Both the position numbers and the translations under genes were made by a program. Shown one piece after another: positions 11,291 to 30,440 of a stretch of 64,000 nucleotides of DNA (its first letter is position 1; the number at the start of each line of letters is the position of its first letter). A model generated the notes under the pieces. It did no database searches and had not been told where the DNA came from. It saw nothing but the letters and a program-made list of their open reading frames with translations. Source of the stretch: Siphlonurus alternatus. Taxonomy: Eukaryota; Arthropoda; Insecta; Ephemeroptera; Siphlonuridae. The stretch covers positions 34,638,979 through 34,702,978 of the forward strand of contig OX463780.1 of NCBI GenBank assembly GCA_949825025.1. Direction: 5' to 3'.

Positions 11291-13849
11291 TATAACTAAT
11301 CGTATATATAATCGCAATGTATGTATGTAGTGCATTAATATTAATAATATTACATTAATCCAGGGTATGTAGAAACCTTATACATATATCCTGACATTAA
11401 TCTACTGTGTATTACTTATTAAAGTTATTAAGTTCTTGGTTCCCATGGGTACATATAAATTCATAATATATACTTTTTACGTCTAATGGCTGTAAGACAT
11501 AACAACTAACAACTTAAGCGCATATTGTATTATACCTGGAATTCTATTCTTGAACATTTTTAATGAAAAGGAACATTATTAAAAACATTATTATTGTAAA
11601 ACTCATATATTTTAGCATCCACTTTTTTCAAATTAGAATTTTGATATATTTTGGCTAAAAAAATATATTTGTTTTTTTAATAGTTTTATTAATGAAAAAT
11701 AAGAATACAGTCCTACCAAGGCCGGAATATATAGATTTATTAATAATATTAAGTACCCTTCACTATGAAAAAAATATCCCCTATATTAATACATTAAATT
11801 CAATTTCTACAACAAATTAATCAAGATATTATGACTCATGAATATGTTGCATGTTACAACGATTTCTCATAGTTTGGTAAATGTCGGAGGTCAGTGGTTT
11901 AGTCATCTCGTGCTAGCACTGAATGTTATGAGATCGCTCGATCACTAGAGAAGAGAGAAATGTTTACCCCCCCGCGAGTGCGTGCTCAGCAACATATCAG
12001 CAGCACCTCGTCGTGTTCCCGCATAAACTCAAACTGTTTTTATGTGGAGATAAGCTACCACAAGCTCTGCAAATAATTACTCTTTTTTTTTACATCAGAC
12101 AGTTTACTATTAAGTCCTATATATGTATATATAACGTTTAATGTAATCAGTAATATACCCTCCACTTTATCCATGCGCTATATCGATAAAAAAAATATAT
12201 ATATATAAAAATATGCTATCTCATAACTGCGTCATTCTAATTTATATTTGCTCACATGTTTGTATATTAAAATTGTATGTGAGGTGTAGTTTATTACTAT
12301 CATTAAAATTCAAACTATAACATGCAGTATTTACAATTATAATAACATTTGTACTTGAAATAATTTTACTATTTTTTTAATACTTCAATCTTTAAAAAAA
12401 AATATTATAACGTTATTATTACAATGTCATTTAAAAAAATAAATCTTGATAAAAACCCTTTTATGTTCACCACATTAAAAAAAAATACGTTTTATCAAAA
12501 GCTCACTGTAGTACGTGATTAAAATGTTATTTGTAGCTGAATATAGGGGATAGACTTTAGAACAAGTTTCATCAGAGTGGCTGCTGATGTTGCTGCGTTT
12601 TTGTTGTTGTTGTTGTTGAATGAAAAAGGTTTCTTGCGTTGATCTGTCAAGAAGCGCTCGCATTTCCATCACTCAATCACGCATGCAAATAATTGAAGTA
12701 GCATCTTAGATTTTTATAGCCTCAGAGATTGAGTATGCTTTATGATAACCTTTTTTAGAGTTTTCTTCATGATCAGTTACTTTTACTAGTCTCAAAGTTT
12801 GTTGTTGTCATATTTAATAATAGTAAGTAAAGTATAATAAATTACTGCCATCAAATATTAAATTATTATAATATTGTATCTTTTTATTTTAACTTTCAGG
12901 CTTTAACTGTAATTTTGCATAATTTATTTATTATTATTATTTTTAAGTACACTCCACGCCCATGAAAAGTTCCTTGTTGAAGCCTTGTTAATCACCATTC
13001 CGATATCCTCATGCACAGGTGATTCATAAAGATGCAAATTGAATTTTTTAGAGGCGACAACTGTTATGTTTTTTTTTTACGTATAATATTATATGGTTTA
13101 AATAAAGTGTCCTTAGATATTATATAATTTATATACGAGTATATAATTTTCAGGCAATTTTTAGATAATTTCTTGACTGAATTATAAAGTATGTTGTTAA
13201 AGGGGACTTAAATGACATGAATATTGCACAGTTGCTGTAAAAACCTATGGCGACCATCATTGAAAATGTAAAGATTTCATCGTCTCAACAATTAATTGAT
13301 ATCGTTATTCAAGGAACCGAGGAGGTGAATTCACCTTGATAAATGTCACGGTCGGAGGACTAAATTCGCGTCACAACGCAGCCGTCAGTCTTACAAACCC
13401 GCTGTTGTGTTGAAATACCCAATTAAATTGTGTAAATCTAATTAGAAGTTAATTAATACATTATATAATATTTCAACATTTCTTTTGATGTTTATTTTGC
13501 ATTGTATATAGTGGGATAATTTTAATGAGTAGCTTGTACAAATTACTTTGTATATATTATGATATAATATGATTAAAGTAATTTTAATTAAATTATCATT
13601 GAATTTATTCAGTGTAGGTTAGTCTATTATTATCTTGTTAGTAATAGAAAAATTTCTAGGAAATATTACTAAAATTATATTAGTAGTATAAAATTGTTGT
13701 TTTTGACTTTATGAATACTTCAATCAAGTTATAAAGTAAGCCATTCAATGAGTATGTATATATAATTAATAGAAGCAACCACTATAAATGGGTGTCAATT
13801 ACAAAGATCACAATATGGTAAACGTCTACTTCGTTATGTATGTCTGTTC
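11291..13849. other. AT-rich DNA, no gene recognised
   Basis: GC-richer patches at about 11880-12060 and 13310-13410 were inspected; no exon with acceptable splice sites or a recognisable product was seen. Confidence 0.4.
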
Positions 13850-14010
13850 CGTGCTATAGCATAAAATATCTTAGTTTCCCTGTAGACTCTATGGCGCCTA
13901 ACTTCCAGACAGACTATCTCTGTATGTCTGAATGAATAAAATAAAAATATGGCCGCCGCGCGCAGTCGAATCTACACGTAAACTAAGATCTGAAATACTG
14001 TATATAGTGG
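13850..14010. mobile_element. Small imperfect foldback element
   Basis: Left arm ATCTTAGTTTCCCTGTAGACT pairs with right arm GAATCTACACGTAAACTAAGAT. Looser pairing extends outward (CTATAGCATAAAATA against TATTTCAG...TATAG). The loop is GC-rich (GGCCGCCGCGCGC). Termini and target duplication are not defined. Confidence 0.5.
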
Positions 14011-14502
14011 TATTTTCCATATAGATAATGAAATTTTATATAGACACGCATGTCTAGCTAAAAACCACACACCAGAAGAATATTTTAATTAGAAAAAATA
14101 GTCTTGTTTCAATTTTTTTATTCTCAAACTTCCTTTTAAAAAATTATTTTTCAAGCTTTTTTATAATTTCTACTGTTAGTTTAGATGCTTTATTATTATA
14201 ATTTCATATTTTTGAAATTTTAACCTTAGCTGATAGTATAAAAATTTAGTCGAGAGTATAAATAATACAAACACATATTAAAATATTTATTTAATAAAGA
14301 AAAACCATGTTAACTCTTTTTTTTTTTTAATAAAAAATAAGTAAATCCAATTTGACGTAACTTAACATAAAGGACACTAAGAATTCCAAATTGCTATAAG
14401 TTTTACATCTAAATAAGAGAGACGTGAAGCAAAATGAATGAACATGTTTTATCTTGGTAACAACTAACACATAAACATTCGATCCAGCACAACTGTCTTC
14501 TA

Positions 14503-14625
14503 TCACAACGTATAGAGCGACGTCCATGCTGGGACTTGCGGTCGATGACTCTCGCGTGATGGTGGACTGACGGCTCCCACGGGACCATTTTTAGCCAGTC
14601 TTTCTACCTGACGGAGGATATTATT
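14503..14625 (-). other. Coding-like GC-rich island, minus strand
   Basis: A frame of about 40 codons ends in TGA at 14503-14505 and contains LAKNGPVGAVSPPSRESH. Codon composition contrasts sharply with the AT-rich flanks. A CAG directly before the GTA-GAA-AGA codons could be a splice acceptor (a last coding exon), but the upstream pyrimidine tract is weak. I recognise no family. Confidence 0.25.
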
Positions 14626-14982
14626 TTACAAGACAACTTCCTAGAATATTCATCTTATATGGGCTCACAAATTTTATTACATTTTCATTAAGAAATCAGA
14701 TATTTATTTTTAACAAGAATATAATTCATTTGGAATCTTTTCTTTTGATTGTATTACTTTCAAATGACAGTGACTTTTTTTTTTTTAGATTTGTGATTTG
14801 TAGCAACTTGAAAGAGATATTACAATTTTTAAACGTGTTAGAGAAACTGTAAAAATGTATTTTTAAATTTATTGGATACTAAAAAGGATGTGATAAATAA
14901 TGTTGTAAAATGGTATTGTTTCTGAAAACAAAAAGTTAAAAACAATCTCGTGATGCCCACCTGAATACTATACATGGAAAAC

Positions 14983-14984
<2 letters not shown>

Positions 14985-15027
<43 letters not shown>

Positions 15028-15525
15028 CATTTGGCTTGTACAGAGACAAACATTGATCAAGTCAACACTTATTATAAAATATAAAACTAATAATTAATTA
15101 TACACATAATTATATACAAGGACATGACAAATACACAAACTATCTAATAAATTATTAATCGTTTAACAATTTTCATGCCAAATAAACTAACTCAATACAA
15201 TATTTTCTGGTAATTTACTACTAAAAAAAGATTTAACTGAATAATACTCCTTATTAATTAAAATTTTCTTCAACATGTTTTTAAAAGAATTGGGATTAGC
15301 TATATTTGTAAGACTATTTGGTAAAAAATCATAAATTTTGGCTGTTTGATACATAGAACTATTTTCTATAAATCCAGAATTGTGAACATCTATTGCAACT
15401 TTATTTTTGTTTCTTGTATGATATGAATGATGATTATTATTTTGAACATATAAATCAGAATTATTCCTTTTAAACAATCCACATTTCAAAATATATAATG
15501 ATGGTAAAGTCAACATATTATTATT
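14985..15525 (-). mobile_element. LINE 3' end (non-LTR retrotransposon), 5'-truncated
   Basis: On the minus strand an RT-like C-terminal reading frame (15516 to 15187) is followed by an AT-rich 3' UTR of about 160 bp and a 41-base poly(A) tail (T run at 14985-15025). The copy is cut at the 5' side near 15525, as is usual for LINE insertions. A second copy of the same 3' UTR appears near 43210-43380. Confidence 0.75.
15187..15516 (-). pseudogene. C-terminal fragment of a LINE reverse transcriptase
   Basis: 109 residues matching the usual C-terminal layout of CR1/Jockey-like non-LTR reverse transcriptase polyproteins: a HSYHTRNKNK motif (the common H-x-Y-x-T-R signature), then a segment ending YDFLPNSLTNI (the W/Y-N-x-LP position) and a Phe-Lys-rich tail (FKNMLKKILI) before the stop. 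The catalytic palm (with its DD motif) is absent because the copy is truncated at the 5' end. The frame is uninterrupted, so the insertion is relatively young, but the piece alone has no enzymatic potential. The clade is inferred from the general pattern only. Confidence 0.7.
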
Positions 15526-15529
15526 TAAA

Positions 15530-20754
<5,225 letters not shown>

Positions 20755-20832
<78 letters not shown>
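20755..20832. repeat. (TA)n microsatellite, about 78 bp
   Basis: A perfect TA tract. Confidence 0.97.
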
Positions 20833-20833
<1 letters not shown>

Positions 20834-20890
20834 CAAATAATAATAATGGTGAAAAAGTTGCAATACACAAAAGAAGACCCCCACACCATT

Positions 20891-21385
20891 TAATGGGGTA
20901 CTGACCAAAAAAAAAAGTTGCAAGTTTTTGTCAATATTTCAAAAGGCACGAGAATTTCATGAAGAACAAGCCCTATTACAGCATTCTACGACAATTTCCT
21001 GATTTTACAAGAATTTTTAAAACCTCTCAAAAATGACGTCATAGCATTGAATCTTAAATGGGAAAATATATCAGTTAACATTTCCAAATCCCATATACTT
21101 AAATATTGAAATGTAACCAAAACTTCATTTGCAAGGTTTTTAGGTGCTAGAATCACGATAATGAAGGTTTCAAATTCTTACCTCAATAACTTTTCATTTT
21201 AGCAATGTTAACTGATGCATTTTCCCATTTAAGATTCAATGCTATGACGTCATCAAAAAAAGTTTTGAAAATTCATATAAAATCAGCTAATTGTCGTAGA
21301 ATGCTCTAATAGGGCTCGTTCTTCATAGAATTCACAGTACTTTTTATTAGTATTGCTAACTCAAATACCGGTCAGTACCCCATTA
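20891..21385. mobile_element. Foldback MITE with TAATGGGGTACTGACC ends
   Basis: The exact terminal pair is TAATGGGGTACTGACC on the left and GGTCAGTACCCCATTA on the right. Inner arms pair through the GAAGAACAAGCCCTATTA block, the ATTCTACGACAATT block and an ATGACGTCATAGCATTGAAT block. TGACGTCA is present in both arms (21034, 21245). The ends resemble those of 5736 and 56872; the interior differs. Terminal TA on both sides suggests TA target duplication. No transposase ORF. Confidence 0.8.
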
Positions 21386-24167
21386 CGCTGAAATAATTAT
21401 TAGAATAGCTATCCTGTCTCAACCTAGCCTGCTTGCTGAGCTGAAATAATAAAATTGAAATTATTAAACATGTAGATCTTCAACAACATTTTACATTATA
21501 ATAAGTTCACAATAAATTATTATAATGGAAAATAACCTAAAACTGTTTATATACGTACTTTATATTAACCTTACTCGCTCATGTATTCTTGTTTTATCCT
21601 GATAATATTTTGAATAATAATTAAGCCAGCTCGTCATTTTAATGATAAAAAAACATAGACGTAAAAGAATGTAAAAAACATTCTCCTTTTTAAATAAAAA
21701 AGAAAACATGTTTTATTTAGGAAAGTATAATAGATTTATGAAATTTTCGTGCGGTATATATAAATAATGTAGTAGTTACAAAATAATCGCTTAAAGCAAT
21801 ATTATAATTATCATACATATGTGAGTTTTTATGGAGTCTCTATATACATCCCACAACAAAAAAGTTATAAATACAGCAATTTTTTTTTCTTGCGAATCCG
21901 CAAACAGAAAAGTTTTAAGTTAATTTTAGACATTAATTCGCTGACGTATTTAGGCAGGTTTGGAGGATCCCAAGCCAACTTTTCTGTTGGACAAAAAATT
22001 AAAACTATGTTTATACAGTGGAATGAGAACATAACAAGAGCCATTAACACAATTACTGTAGAGTGTGACGTCATTAACGAATTGGACCAATCATTGGTTA
22101 GTATTGAATAGACACGTTTTGCAATATTTCAAATTATGTTTTTTTAATGAATCTCTCTAGGGTAAAATAACTAATTTTTTGAATGATAAAATCATAACAA
22201 CAGAATTTATACTTAAATATAATGTGTATGACGGCTTGGTGAAATTTTATTTCCCAGGAAGTGACTTAAAATGGTGAAATAAATTAACACACCACCTTAT
22301 TTTCTGCTATATTTTACGTGCACATTTTCATATCTTATATTGCATTTAGTATACCTGAATATTTGAATACATTAATTTAACTTTATTGTTTTTATTTTTA
22401 GGGAGAAATTTCCTGATTTTTACCTTTCTAGTTTATTTGAAAGCGGCAATTAGTAATGAATAAAATTTTAATTTAGTTCTGGGATTCTCGACTGACATTT
22501 TTATGTAAAGAAATTAATGTTTAAATTTGAAATGTAACCCAAATTTCTTAGTTCATTTGCCTTTTTAGGCTATATATTATAGAAATATACAAAATTAATT
22601 TGAAATAAATTATGCTAGTTTACAACAAGAATAAATCAATGATGTAACTCAAACTGTTTTTGACAACTAATAAATTAAATTAACGTATCATATGGTATTA
22701 GTATATAATTTATTCATCCTGTTTATTTTGTCCGATGTTTTTTACGTAGATAATAACATGACCTTGTCCGTTGATGTATTGATTTATTTACCAACTACTC
22801 GAGGAGCGCGGATGTAGAAAGCTTATATGGAGTCTCTAAATTTCGTAGCTTCCTTTTAAAAAATTCGACAATAGGTTTACATTTTTACACTTCCTTTTGA
22901 AAGTCTTCGAACCCTTTTAGCCCCTCCTAATGAGAAATTCAAGTCTAAATGTATCTGGCGTTTTTTACACTATATGAGATTTTTAGCAATCCTTTAATTG
23001 ATATAATAATTAGAGATACTAATATTGTTAACTTCAAAAACACATAAAAATATTATATGCACAACATTTTCAATATTAAAATAGCTAATATTACAATACA
23101 AAAGCTATATTTCCATACAGTTTGCTGCATGCCACGTTACACACAGAACACAATCAAAATATCTTTTACAACCGGAACTATATTTGATAGTGTGTTATCT
23201 GTTAAACTTTACGATACTAGAATTACTGCGAAGAGGGAAAATATACTTGAAAGGGTCAATCTGAAACGAGCAGGGTCAATACCTACTTTGAACTCTTATA
23301 TGGTTCTCGGACGGAGCAGGCGAGACTCAGTAATACAGCACAGCTCTTGAAAGTAACAAAAAAAAAGACCAAATCTCTCTCTGTTCTCACTGCAAATCCG
23401 TAGCAACAAATCTTCATCTACTTTATTTTATATGAATGTAATCCAGTATCAGTGTCAGCAAAAAATGCTATAAATTTATTTTGTGTCTGTTTTCAGTAGA
23501 GTTTTCATTACAATTTACTGAAATTAAAGTTCAGCATTTTTTTTTTTTTTTTTTTTTTAAATTTGCATCTTTGTAAGAAAATTATTATTTCTTTCATAAA
23601 TTGTTTTTTAAAGTAACTGTTTTAACTTTTTAATCACAATAGATTCATTTTGCTATGACCATATATTATAGGTCTGTTTATAAACACACAATCGATTCAT
23701 GAATCAATAATCAGACGAACCATTTCTCATTTCTGTACAGGAAATAAAAGGAAAATCTAAATCCTGATTATCATATTGGATTGTGTATTTAGTATTATAT
23801 ACAGACCTCATAATAATCCTATTTTAGTTCATCAAATCCAAAATAATTATAATAATAAATCATAATGTAAATAATTTAATGTTTACATTCGCCAATTAGT
23901 TTTTATTTTTATAAGTTTCATCGTCTTGAAAATGTAACTATATTATTTATCTTATGTTCTTTCAAATATGATTAATTTGGAATCATTTATCAAATTTTTC
24001 ATTTCTATCACTTCTCATTAAGATTCAAGTTATGATGCAAAATTAGAAAAATACCCAGTCCAATTAAATGTGCAAATTATTACTAAAAAAACTTACTAGA
24101 GTGATTTTCATTTCAACCTTATATTTAAATATCAAGTGAGAAAAATATTATATCTATTTTGATCATA
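21386..24167. other. AT-rich DNA with an unassigned ORF pair
   Basis: The region 21865-22111 is open on both strands. The plus frame (containing LTYLGRFGGSQANFSVGQ) follows an acceptor-like TTAATTTTAG, while the minus frame has a hydrophobic N-terminus (VIVLMALVMFSFHC). I cannot decide between them. A plus frame at 23057-23350 is also unassigned. TGACGTCA occurs at 22066-22073. Confidence 0.3.
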
Positions 24168-24491
24168 ATGAGATACTAGAATGTGAAAATTTTAGTGGCT
24201 TAATCGAAAGAAGGGGTAAAAATATGGTACTGTGAATTTTTTCACATTTTTCTGAGATGGGAACTATTTTTAAAAAAATTATTGAAAGTTTATTTTGATG
24301 ACGTCACGGGCGGCACTCCTTAAGAAAAAGGATAGGGCAGTGCCGCCCGTGACGTCATAAAATAGACTTTCAATAATTTTTTAAAAATAGCTCCCGCGCG
24401 GTCTCAGAAAAATCTGAAAAAATTCATAGTACCATATTTTTAGCCCTTCTTTTGATTAAGCCACTAAAAATTTCACATTCTAATATCTCAT
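24168..24491. mobile_element. Foldback MITE, ATGAGATACTAG ends
   Basis: Left ATGAGATACTAGAATGTGAA pairs with right TTCACATTCTAATATCTCAT. The inner arms carry ATCGAAAGAAGGGGT and a CTGTGAATTTTTT block as in 10821. The core (AACTATTTTTAAAAA, ATTGAAAGTT, GACGTCACGGGCGGCA, CTCCTTAAGAAAAAGGATAGG) matches that of 56872. TGACGTCA lies at 24299 and 24350, symmetrical about the centre. Confidence 0.8.
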
Positions 24492-26903
24492 TCATTCATA
24501 CTATTCAGATGATAATAGATCATTTTATGATAATCATTATTTGCATGCATTTATATGCAAAGTTAAAAAATAAAAGCCGCTTATCCCATGAACTTGATAA
24601 AATCCATGTATTTTATGATGGCTTATTTTATTCTTGGCACCAATACTTGTTATAGAGCAAATTAGGTGCACATTTTATAGAGCATGTTGTTACAACATAT
24701 TCTTTCATATATATATCTCAAGCTGATATATGAAATTTTTACCATGAAGTAAAAAAAAATACACAATAACAATATATTTATAGTTACCATCGATTGTTTT
24801 TACCACGACAATAAAAAAAGGAGGTCCAATTCTGTGCATTTCTATGCATTTTTAAGTGTGCAACATAATTTTCACTAACGATAAGACGAAGTCTAGATTT
24901 TCACCAAACTCAATGACGTTATGATAGTGCATCTGACAGACAGATCCTGATCACAAGTACCGCTGGATAATGTGGATGAATGCCCACTGAACTTTCTTTT
25001 ACAAAGATATATTTCAATCGACTATATTGCGAATTTTTTAAAAATATAAAGTAAAATACTGTATACTTTGAAGCACGTCAATAATAAATTGACATCAAGA
25101 TGTCAATGTATCGCAACATTGGGTGCAATTCAAGAAAGAACTATCTATAAAAAGATATACATGCACGTTGTTCACTAGCCACGGTTATGTCATTAAATTA
25201 TAGACTGATGCTTATTTTGATTAGTGAGAAACATTATAGTTAAGTTTCCTGGCGAGTCTTGACCGTTACTGACACTCTTCTTCACATTTAATTGTATTAT
25301 ATAATATCGATAACTTGCTTAACATATATGTGCTATTTTTTAAATTATTTCTTTCAAGCATCCACATTGACATTCAATTCTGAAACTTGCATAAGTTAAT
25401 CATTTATACTGCATGCTGCAACACATTCACAATTTATTATCACAGCTTTGGAGTTGCCAGGATCTTGTTTAGTCTTCCTTATTGCTGCGGTAAAAGAAAG
25501 TTTTTTATTTCAATAATTTAAAACTTTGGTAAAACCTGTGGTACAGTACATTTTCGTTCATCTTTTTTCATTATTATTATCATTTATTTTTTACTGGTGT
25601 ACAATTTTTTTATATGACTTCTTAAATACTTTTATGAATAGATTCCACTCCCTAACTATGATATCCTTTGATTTAGTATTGCAAACAATAAACTAGAAAT
25701 GTGTGTATACTATATAAGCATCCCAATTAAAACTTGTGATTAAGTTCCAGAAGCAATAATTTTAAGACGAACACGGTAACTTTATTTATATCTGTACAGT
25801 ACACACTTGAGTGTGATGAGTGGTAAAAAATTCACCTCTGTTTCACAAGGAAACTTCGAAAACTTTTAGAATAGGAGGGGAAGGGGGGAGGGGGTTGTTG
25901 GAGCTAATTTATTGTAGGGAGCTCGCAAAGAATAAGTTTAGATGTCCATGCAGTAAAAGTTTTACATTTGTCGAGGTGTACCTCCTCTTCCAACTGTCAT
26001 GGACGTGGGCGTATTTCCCGCGATCAAAGTTTTGCCAGCAACAACAACAGTGATATTCCCGAAGGACGGTGTGGTGAACCAAGGACGCGGGCCTGTGATG
26101 TGTCAAGGACGCGCCCGCTATCAAGTTCACGAACAGCTGGCGCTAACCACACCACTCTGGTGTTTGAAATTTGAACCCGCAATTTATGTGTCCATAATTA
26201 TAGTAAAAAAATTATTTTAATTTAATGGATAATCTGTAGGTTTTATTTTATTACTGCTGTTAGTAAAAAGCTTTTTAAAAAATATGTTAGAGAATGACGT
26301 CGTCCTTGATGTCATAATTTTATCACTAACTTTTAGATCCAGGACCTAAAAAAAATCTTGAAAAAGTAATTTATGTCTCAAAACTTAAAAAAGTTTTTTT
26401 TTTTTTTTTTTTAATTGCAAGCATTAACAGATTTAAAACTGTTTCATTTTTATAACAATTAAAAATATTGTTTCAAAATATTATTATTATAACATATTTC
26501 GCAACATTAATACTGTTGAAATTTTGTTAAATAATTTGATCACTTTTGAAAATGTAAGTTTCATGGCTGAAGATTGTTTTAACTTACATTTCGTTTATAA
26601 TTATAATTATGATCAAACCACGTCCAGGTTATCTTAGTAAAATAATATTAAATTGTTTTATTACATTATGAATTATATTTTACCAAATTTTATATAAAAA
26701 TATATAAAACTCTTGTAATATTTTTAATTGTAATAATTATTTGTTAAATGTTCCACAATCAAGAGTGGTTCTCAGAATTTATCATCAATAATTCTCATCA
26801 AAAAGTTTTGCAATATATAAAAATATTCTCTCGTGCATATATAATAATTATGCTCCAGTGTTCGATATGAATCTATAACTTTATACATATGAATGAAAAG
26901 TAG

Positions 26904-26948
<45 letters not shown>

Positions 26949-29132
26949 CATTCATTGAATGAAAAAAGAATAATTGATAAAAGAAAAATACTGCATGAAA
27001 ATATTTTTCATTATCGTAAAAAAATTCTATAGTACGAGAAAAAAATGTATAACATCAAAATAAATTTTTCCCCCTTTTTTTCTTCTTGCTCTGATGAAAT
27101 TTTCTTCTTTGTGCATTTATAACCAAAAAGGACGGAAGTAGAGTAGTCTTTTCAGTAGTATCAGAAAAGAGTAGAAAAGTGAATTCCCATTTGTGAGGAT
27201 ATCAACGAAAATCTTTCGTGGCGTCCAACGTTGGAGGGGGGGGGGGGTAGCTATCTCCCGAGTGTCACTAGCAGAAGAACTCCCACACAACGAACATCCG
27301 ATTGTAGGCAAGAAGCTATAGTTGATGTTTCAAGATTTATTTTCTTATTTTTTAAATACCATACTACAATATTAGAAAGTGGACCTTACGTCTCACCAAA
27401 GTGTCCTTACATTCCGGAACTGATTCTTCATCCCTGCTCACTTCAATACTCGCTTGACACTTGGATCTGACAGCACGACACTTCAAATCTTCTCTACACA
27501 TGATCTTTGTGCTCTCAAGTTTGTCAATTCTTTCAATTCAATATGTCACTTCCTTCAAAAATATATTCAAGTTTCTTATATTACTTATGTATTGGACTAT
27601 ATATTTTTGTAATTATAATGAAAAGTTTTATTAAACGTATTTAAATATTTTAATATAAATTGTTCATCACAGCAGCCAACTTAAAATTATATTTAATTTA
27701 GTAAGTAGTGCATGACGAATAAGCATAATAATTACTTTTCTATACTGTAGTTAAATTATTATTGCAAAATATTTGCCATCAATTCAAGTTGGTAATAAAT
27801 ATTCTATTTCTCTCGCATTAATATTTTGTTACTTTAATCGATAATATATAATTATTTTATTCTAATTTTAAACACTATAATAGAATAGATCCTGATATTT
27901 GAAAATATAGACATTATGAAGCAGTTTATAATCGGATGCCAAAAGGTTTATTTGAACTCCTCAGGTGACTGCACAGTTTTTAAAAAAACCTTACTATTGT
28001 ATGGTAAATGGTTCTATATACTCGCTCCAAATTGCTATTCTTCCACTTTCGATAAGGACTATATTTACTGTTAAACAAGTCAATAGCAAACCTTCTTGAA
28101 TTAAAGAAGGGTAGTTTTAAATTATATACGGCAGTAATATAGGCTCAAATATTCAGTCCTGGCAACATTAAAAAAATATTAATATCGTATATGTTGCGTG
28201 GTCATGTGCAAAAAAAATTCAACATTGGCCTAGATAATACTTCTAAATATATATTTTATTACTTGGCAGTTTTCCAACAAATATTTTATGTGATAATTTA
28301 GACCTATTTATTTAATTAAATATAAAAATACATACTATTTCATTAGATCATATTAATCGATCGAAATAAACATAATCAAATATATTTTCATTACCGTTCA
28401 TAGATACTACAATTTTAACTACAAATCAACGTAAAAAAAACAACAGATTATAGATTATAGATTCGTATGTATAATAATTAATTAATTATTAATTAATTAA
28501 TGCCAGTTAATTAAATAAATCAACTACTTCTACTTTTTATTAATTTGTTTATATTATAATTTTCATTACCAATTGTAGCTTAATTCTTCATGATTCTTAA
28601 TTCTTCTTTAAGTTTTACTTTGATCCGATTTATCATCTTTAATTTATATAGACAATATAAAATGCAGTATTCTCCCCTCCATTAATTTTTATACACAAAA
28701 TATTATACTAATAAAAGTAACGGTGTTATGAAATATTGAATAACCTTGCCTTTTTTTCAGTTCAAGTGCCTTAAAGTTTACATTCTGTAAGTACTTAACT
28801 TTGATGACCTTTCTTGTTGTTCATGGACGTTAAAAGTGACCTTTAGAGATTATAAAACTACTAAGGATTTTCTGTTTTTTCATGAAGAAAAACATCCTTC
28901 ATACTTTAAAATATTGTTTAGTTTCACTTTAAACTTTAAATCCTTTAAATTTCTTATTTGATAAGGTAATTTTGTAATATTCTCTAAACTTTAAAAAGCT
29001 TACAAAAAAAAATCTATATATATTGAAATTGAAATGGAAAGAAAATTGAAGGAAATAAAAAAATTAAATTTAAATCAGTTAAGAAATTATTTTTCAAGTC
29101 TCATGCAGTCTTACTAAGTTTTCTTTTTCTAC

Positions 29133-29163
<31 letters not shown>

Positions 29164-30122
29164 GAAGTAAATGAAAAGAATTGCAAAAAATTAAGTTTTA
29201 CAGATTTAGTAAATTTGACATACTATATATTTCTGTATTTACTAGGGTATCCTTTAGTAAAGTTGTATATTTTATTTTAACCATCAAGAATCATTATTAT
29301 CATATATTTTTATAATTAAATGTAGGATGACAATTTTATTTTACATAAAAAAAATTAAGACGTGATATTGTGTGTATACGTAATAACTAATAACCTTCGG
29401 TAATATCAAAATAAAAATATAAAACCTCATGTTAACTAATTAAAATTTAATTAGTTTTATGTTTTTAATTTTATTTACGCCATGCTTTGAGCTTTTATTA
29501 TGCAATAATGTTGATAACAAACTTTCCAACGATTTAAATAATTAGTTTTCACTGATGCATGGTGCGCAATATGAAGGTAAACAATTTTGTTATTTTTAAA
29601 AAAATCCTTGACCATGCCTTTGGGGACTCATTTAACTTACAAACAACTAATCTAAATGCTAATTAGAAAATTTAATAAATAATAAGTATATGGTAATAAA
29701 TAAAGAATGCTCAGTTTATTTTGATATAGGTAGAAAATATTAAAACAAAGGTAGGAAAGGTTTTAATTGTTTATTTTCAATGAAGACGTCGCTGTATTAT
29801 ATAATAACAAAATTTATTACTATCCACTTGCTGTGTTTAGAAACAGTTTTGAACGATCTTCCTCAAAAACACGAGCCGAGGACTCCCGAATATGCACGAC
29901 AAAAACTAAATTAAATATGACGATGCTTTTGTACCTTGTCATATACGTAACTGTAATTGAAAAGTAATAATACTAAAATAATAATATTATAATCATGAGT
30001 TTTGTTTGATTTTGAGTTTGACAAACATTGACAGTTTTCTTTCGGGAAATTGAAATTATGGATATTATGAGCTGCACTTACAACCGGTTACAAAAGGTGT
30101 GTAATTAATTCTCCCAGTGGAT
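24492..30122. other. Long AT-rich intergenic stretch
   Basis: No exon is supported. Notable points are a GC-richer, CpG-containing block at 25830-26165 with several open frames and no recognisable product, a 14-G run at 27235-27248, and a minus-strand stretch near 27940-28130 whose three-frame reading gives RT-like phrases (RKWKN, RRFAIDLFNS) broken by stops, possibly an old retroelement fragment. Otherwise I see nothing. Confidence 0.35.
26906..26947. repeat. (AT)n microsatellite
   Basis: A perfect AT tract of about 42 bp. Confidence 0.95.
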
Positions 30123-30128
30123 TTTAAT
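30123..30128 (-). terminator. Possible polyadenylation signal (ATTAAA)
   Basis: ATTAAA on the minus strand, about 135 bp after the stop codon of the secreted-protein gene. No AATAAA is nearer. AT-rich context makes this tentative. Confidence 0.3.
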
Positions 30129-30263
30129 AATGTAATATTATTATTATTATTATTTTACTCCTCTGATAGTCGCTCCATACATTATGGTATTTTATCACAT
30201 TAATGCGGTCTCTTTTGCTACTATTACAGTGATAAGACGAGTAAGACAAAACTTTCAATATAT

Positions 30264-30440
30264 TTAGAGGCTCCTGGAGGTCGGGGGAATCTGCAGGATG
30301 ACTCTTCTGAGCGCGGTCTCGGCCACCAGGTGATCGGCGTCGAACTGCTCCTTGCCCGCGGTGAGGGCCACGTGGCGACTGCCCAGCAGCGTGTTCAACT
30401 CGTCCACCAAGGCCTCGATCTGCGCCACCTCCGGACCCTC
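30264..30440 (-). CDS. Exon 4 (last) of the secreted-protein gene
   Basis: 58 codons plus stop after acceptor GTCGCAG|GAGGG. It starts EGPEVAQIEALVDELNTLL, continues with an Ala/Glu/Asp-rich helix and ends IPPTSRSL then TAG. Strong GC bias compared with its flanks supports coding status. Confidence 0.75.
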   Translation of the reverse strand, partial: EGPEVAQIEALVDELNTLLGSRHVALTAGKEQFDADHLVAETALRRVILQIPPTSRSL

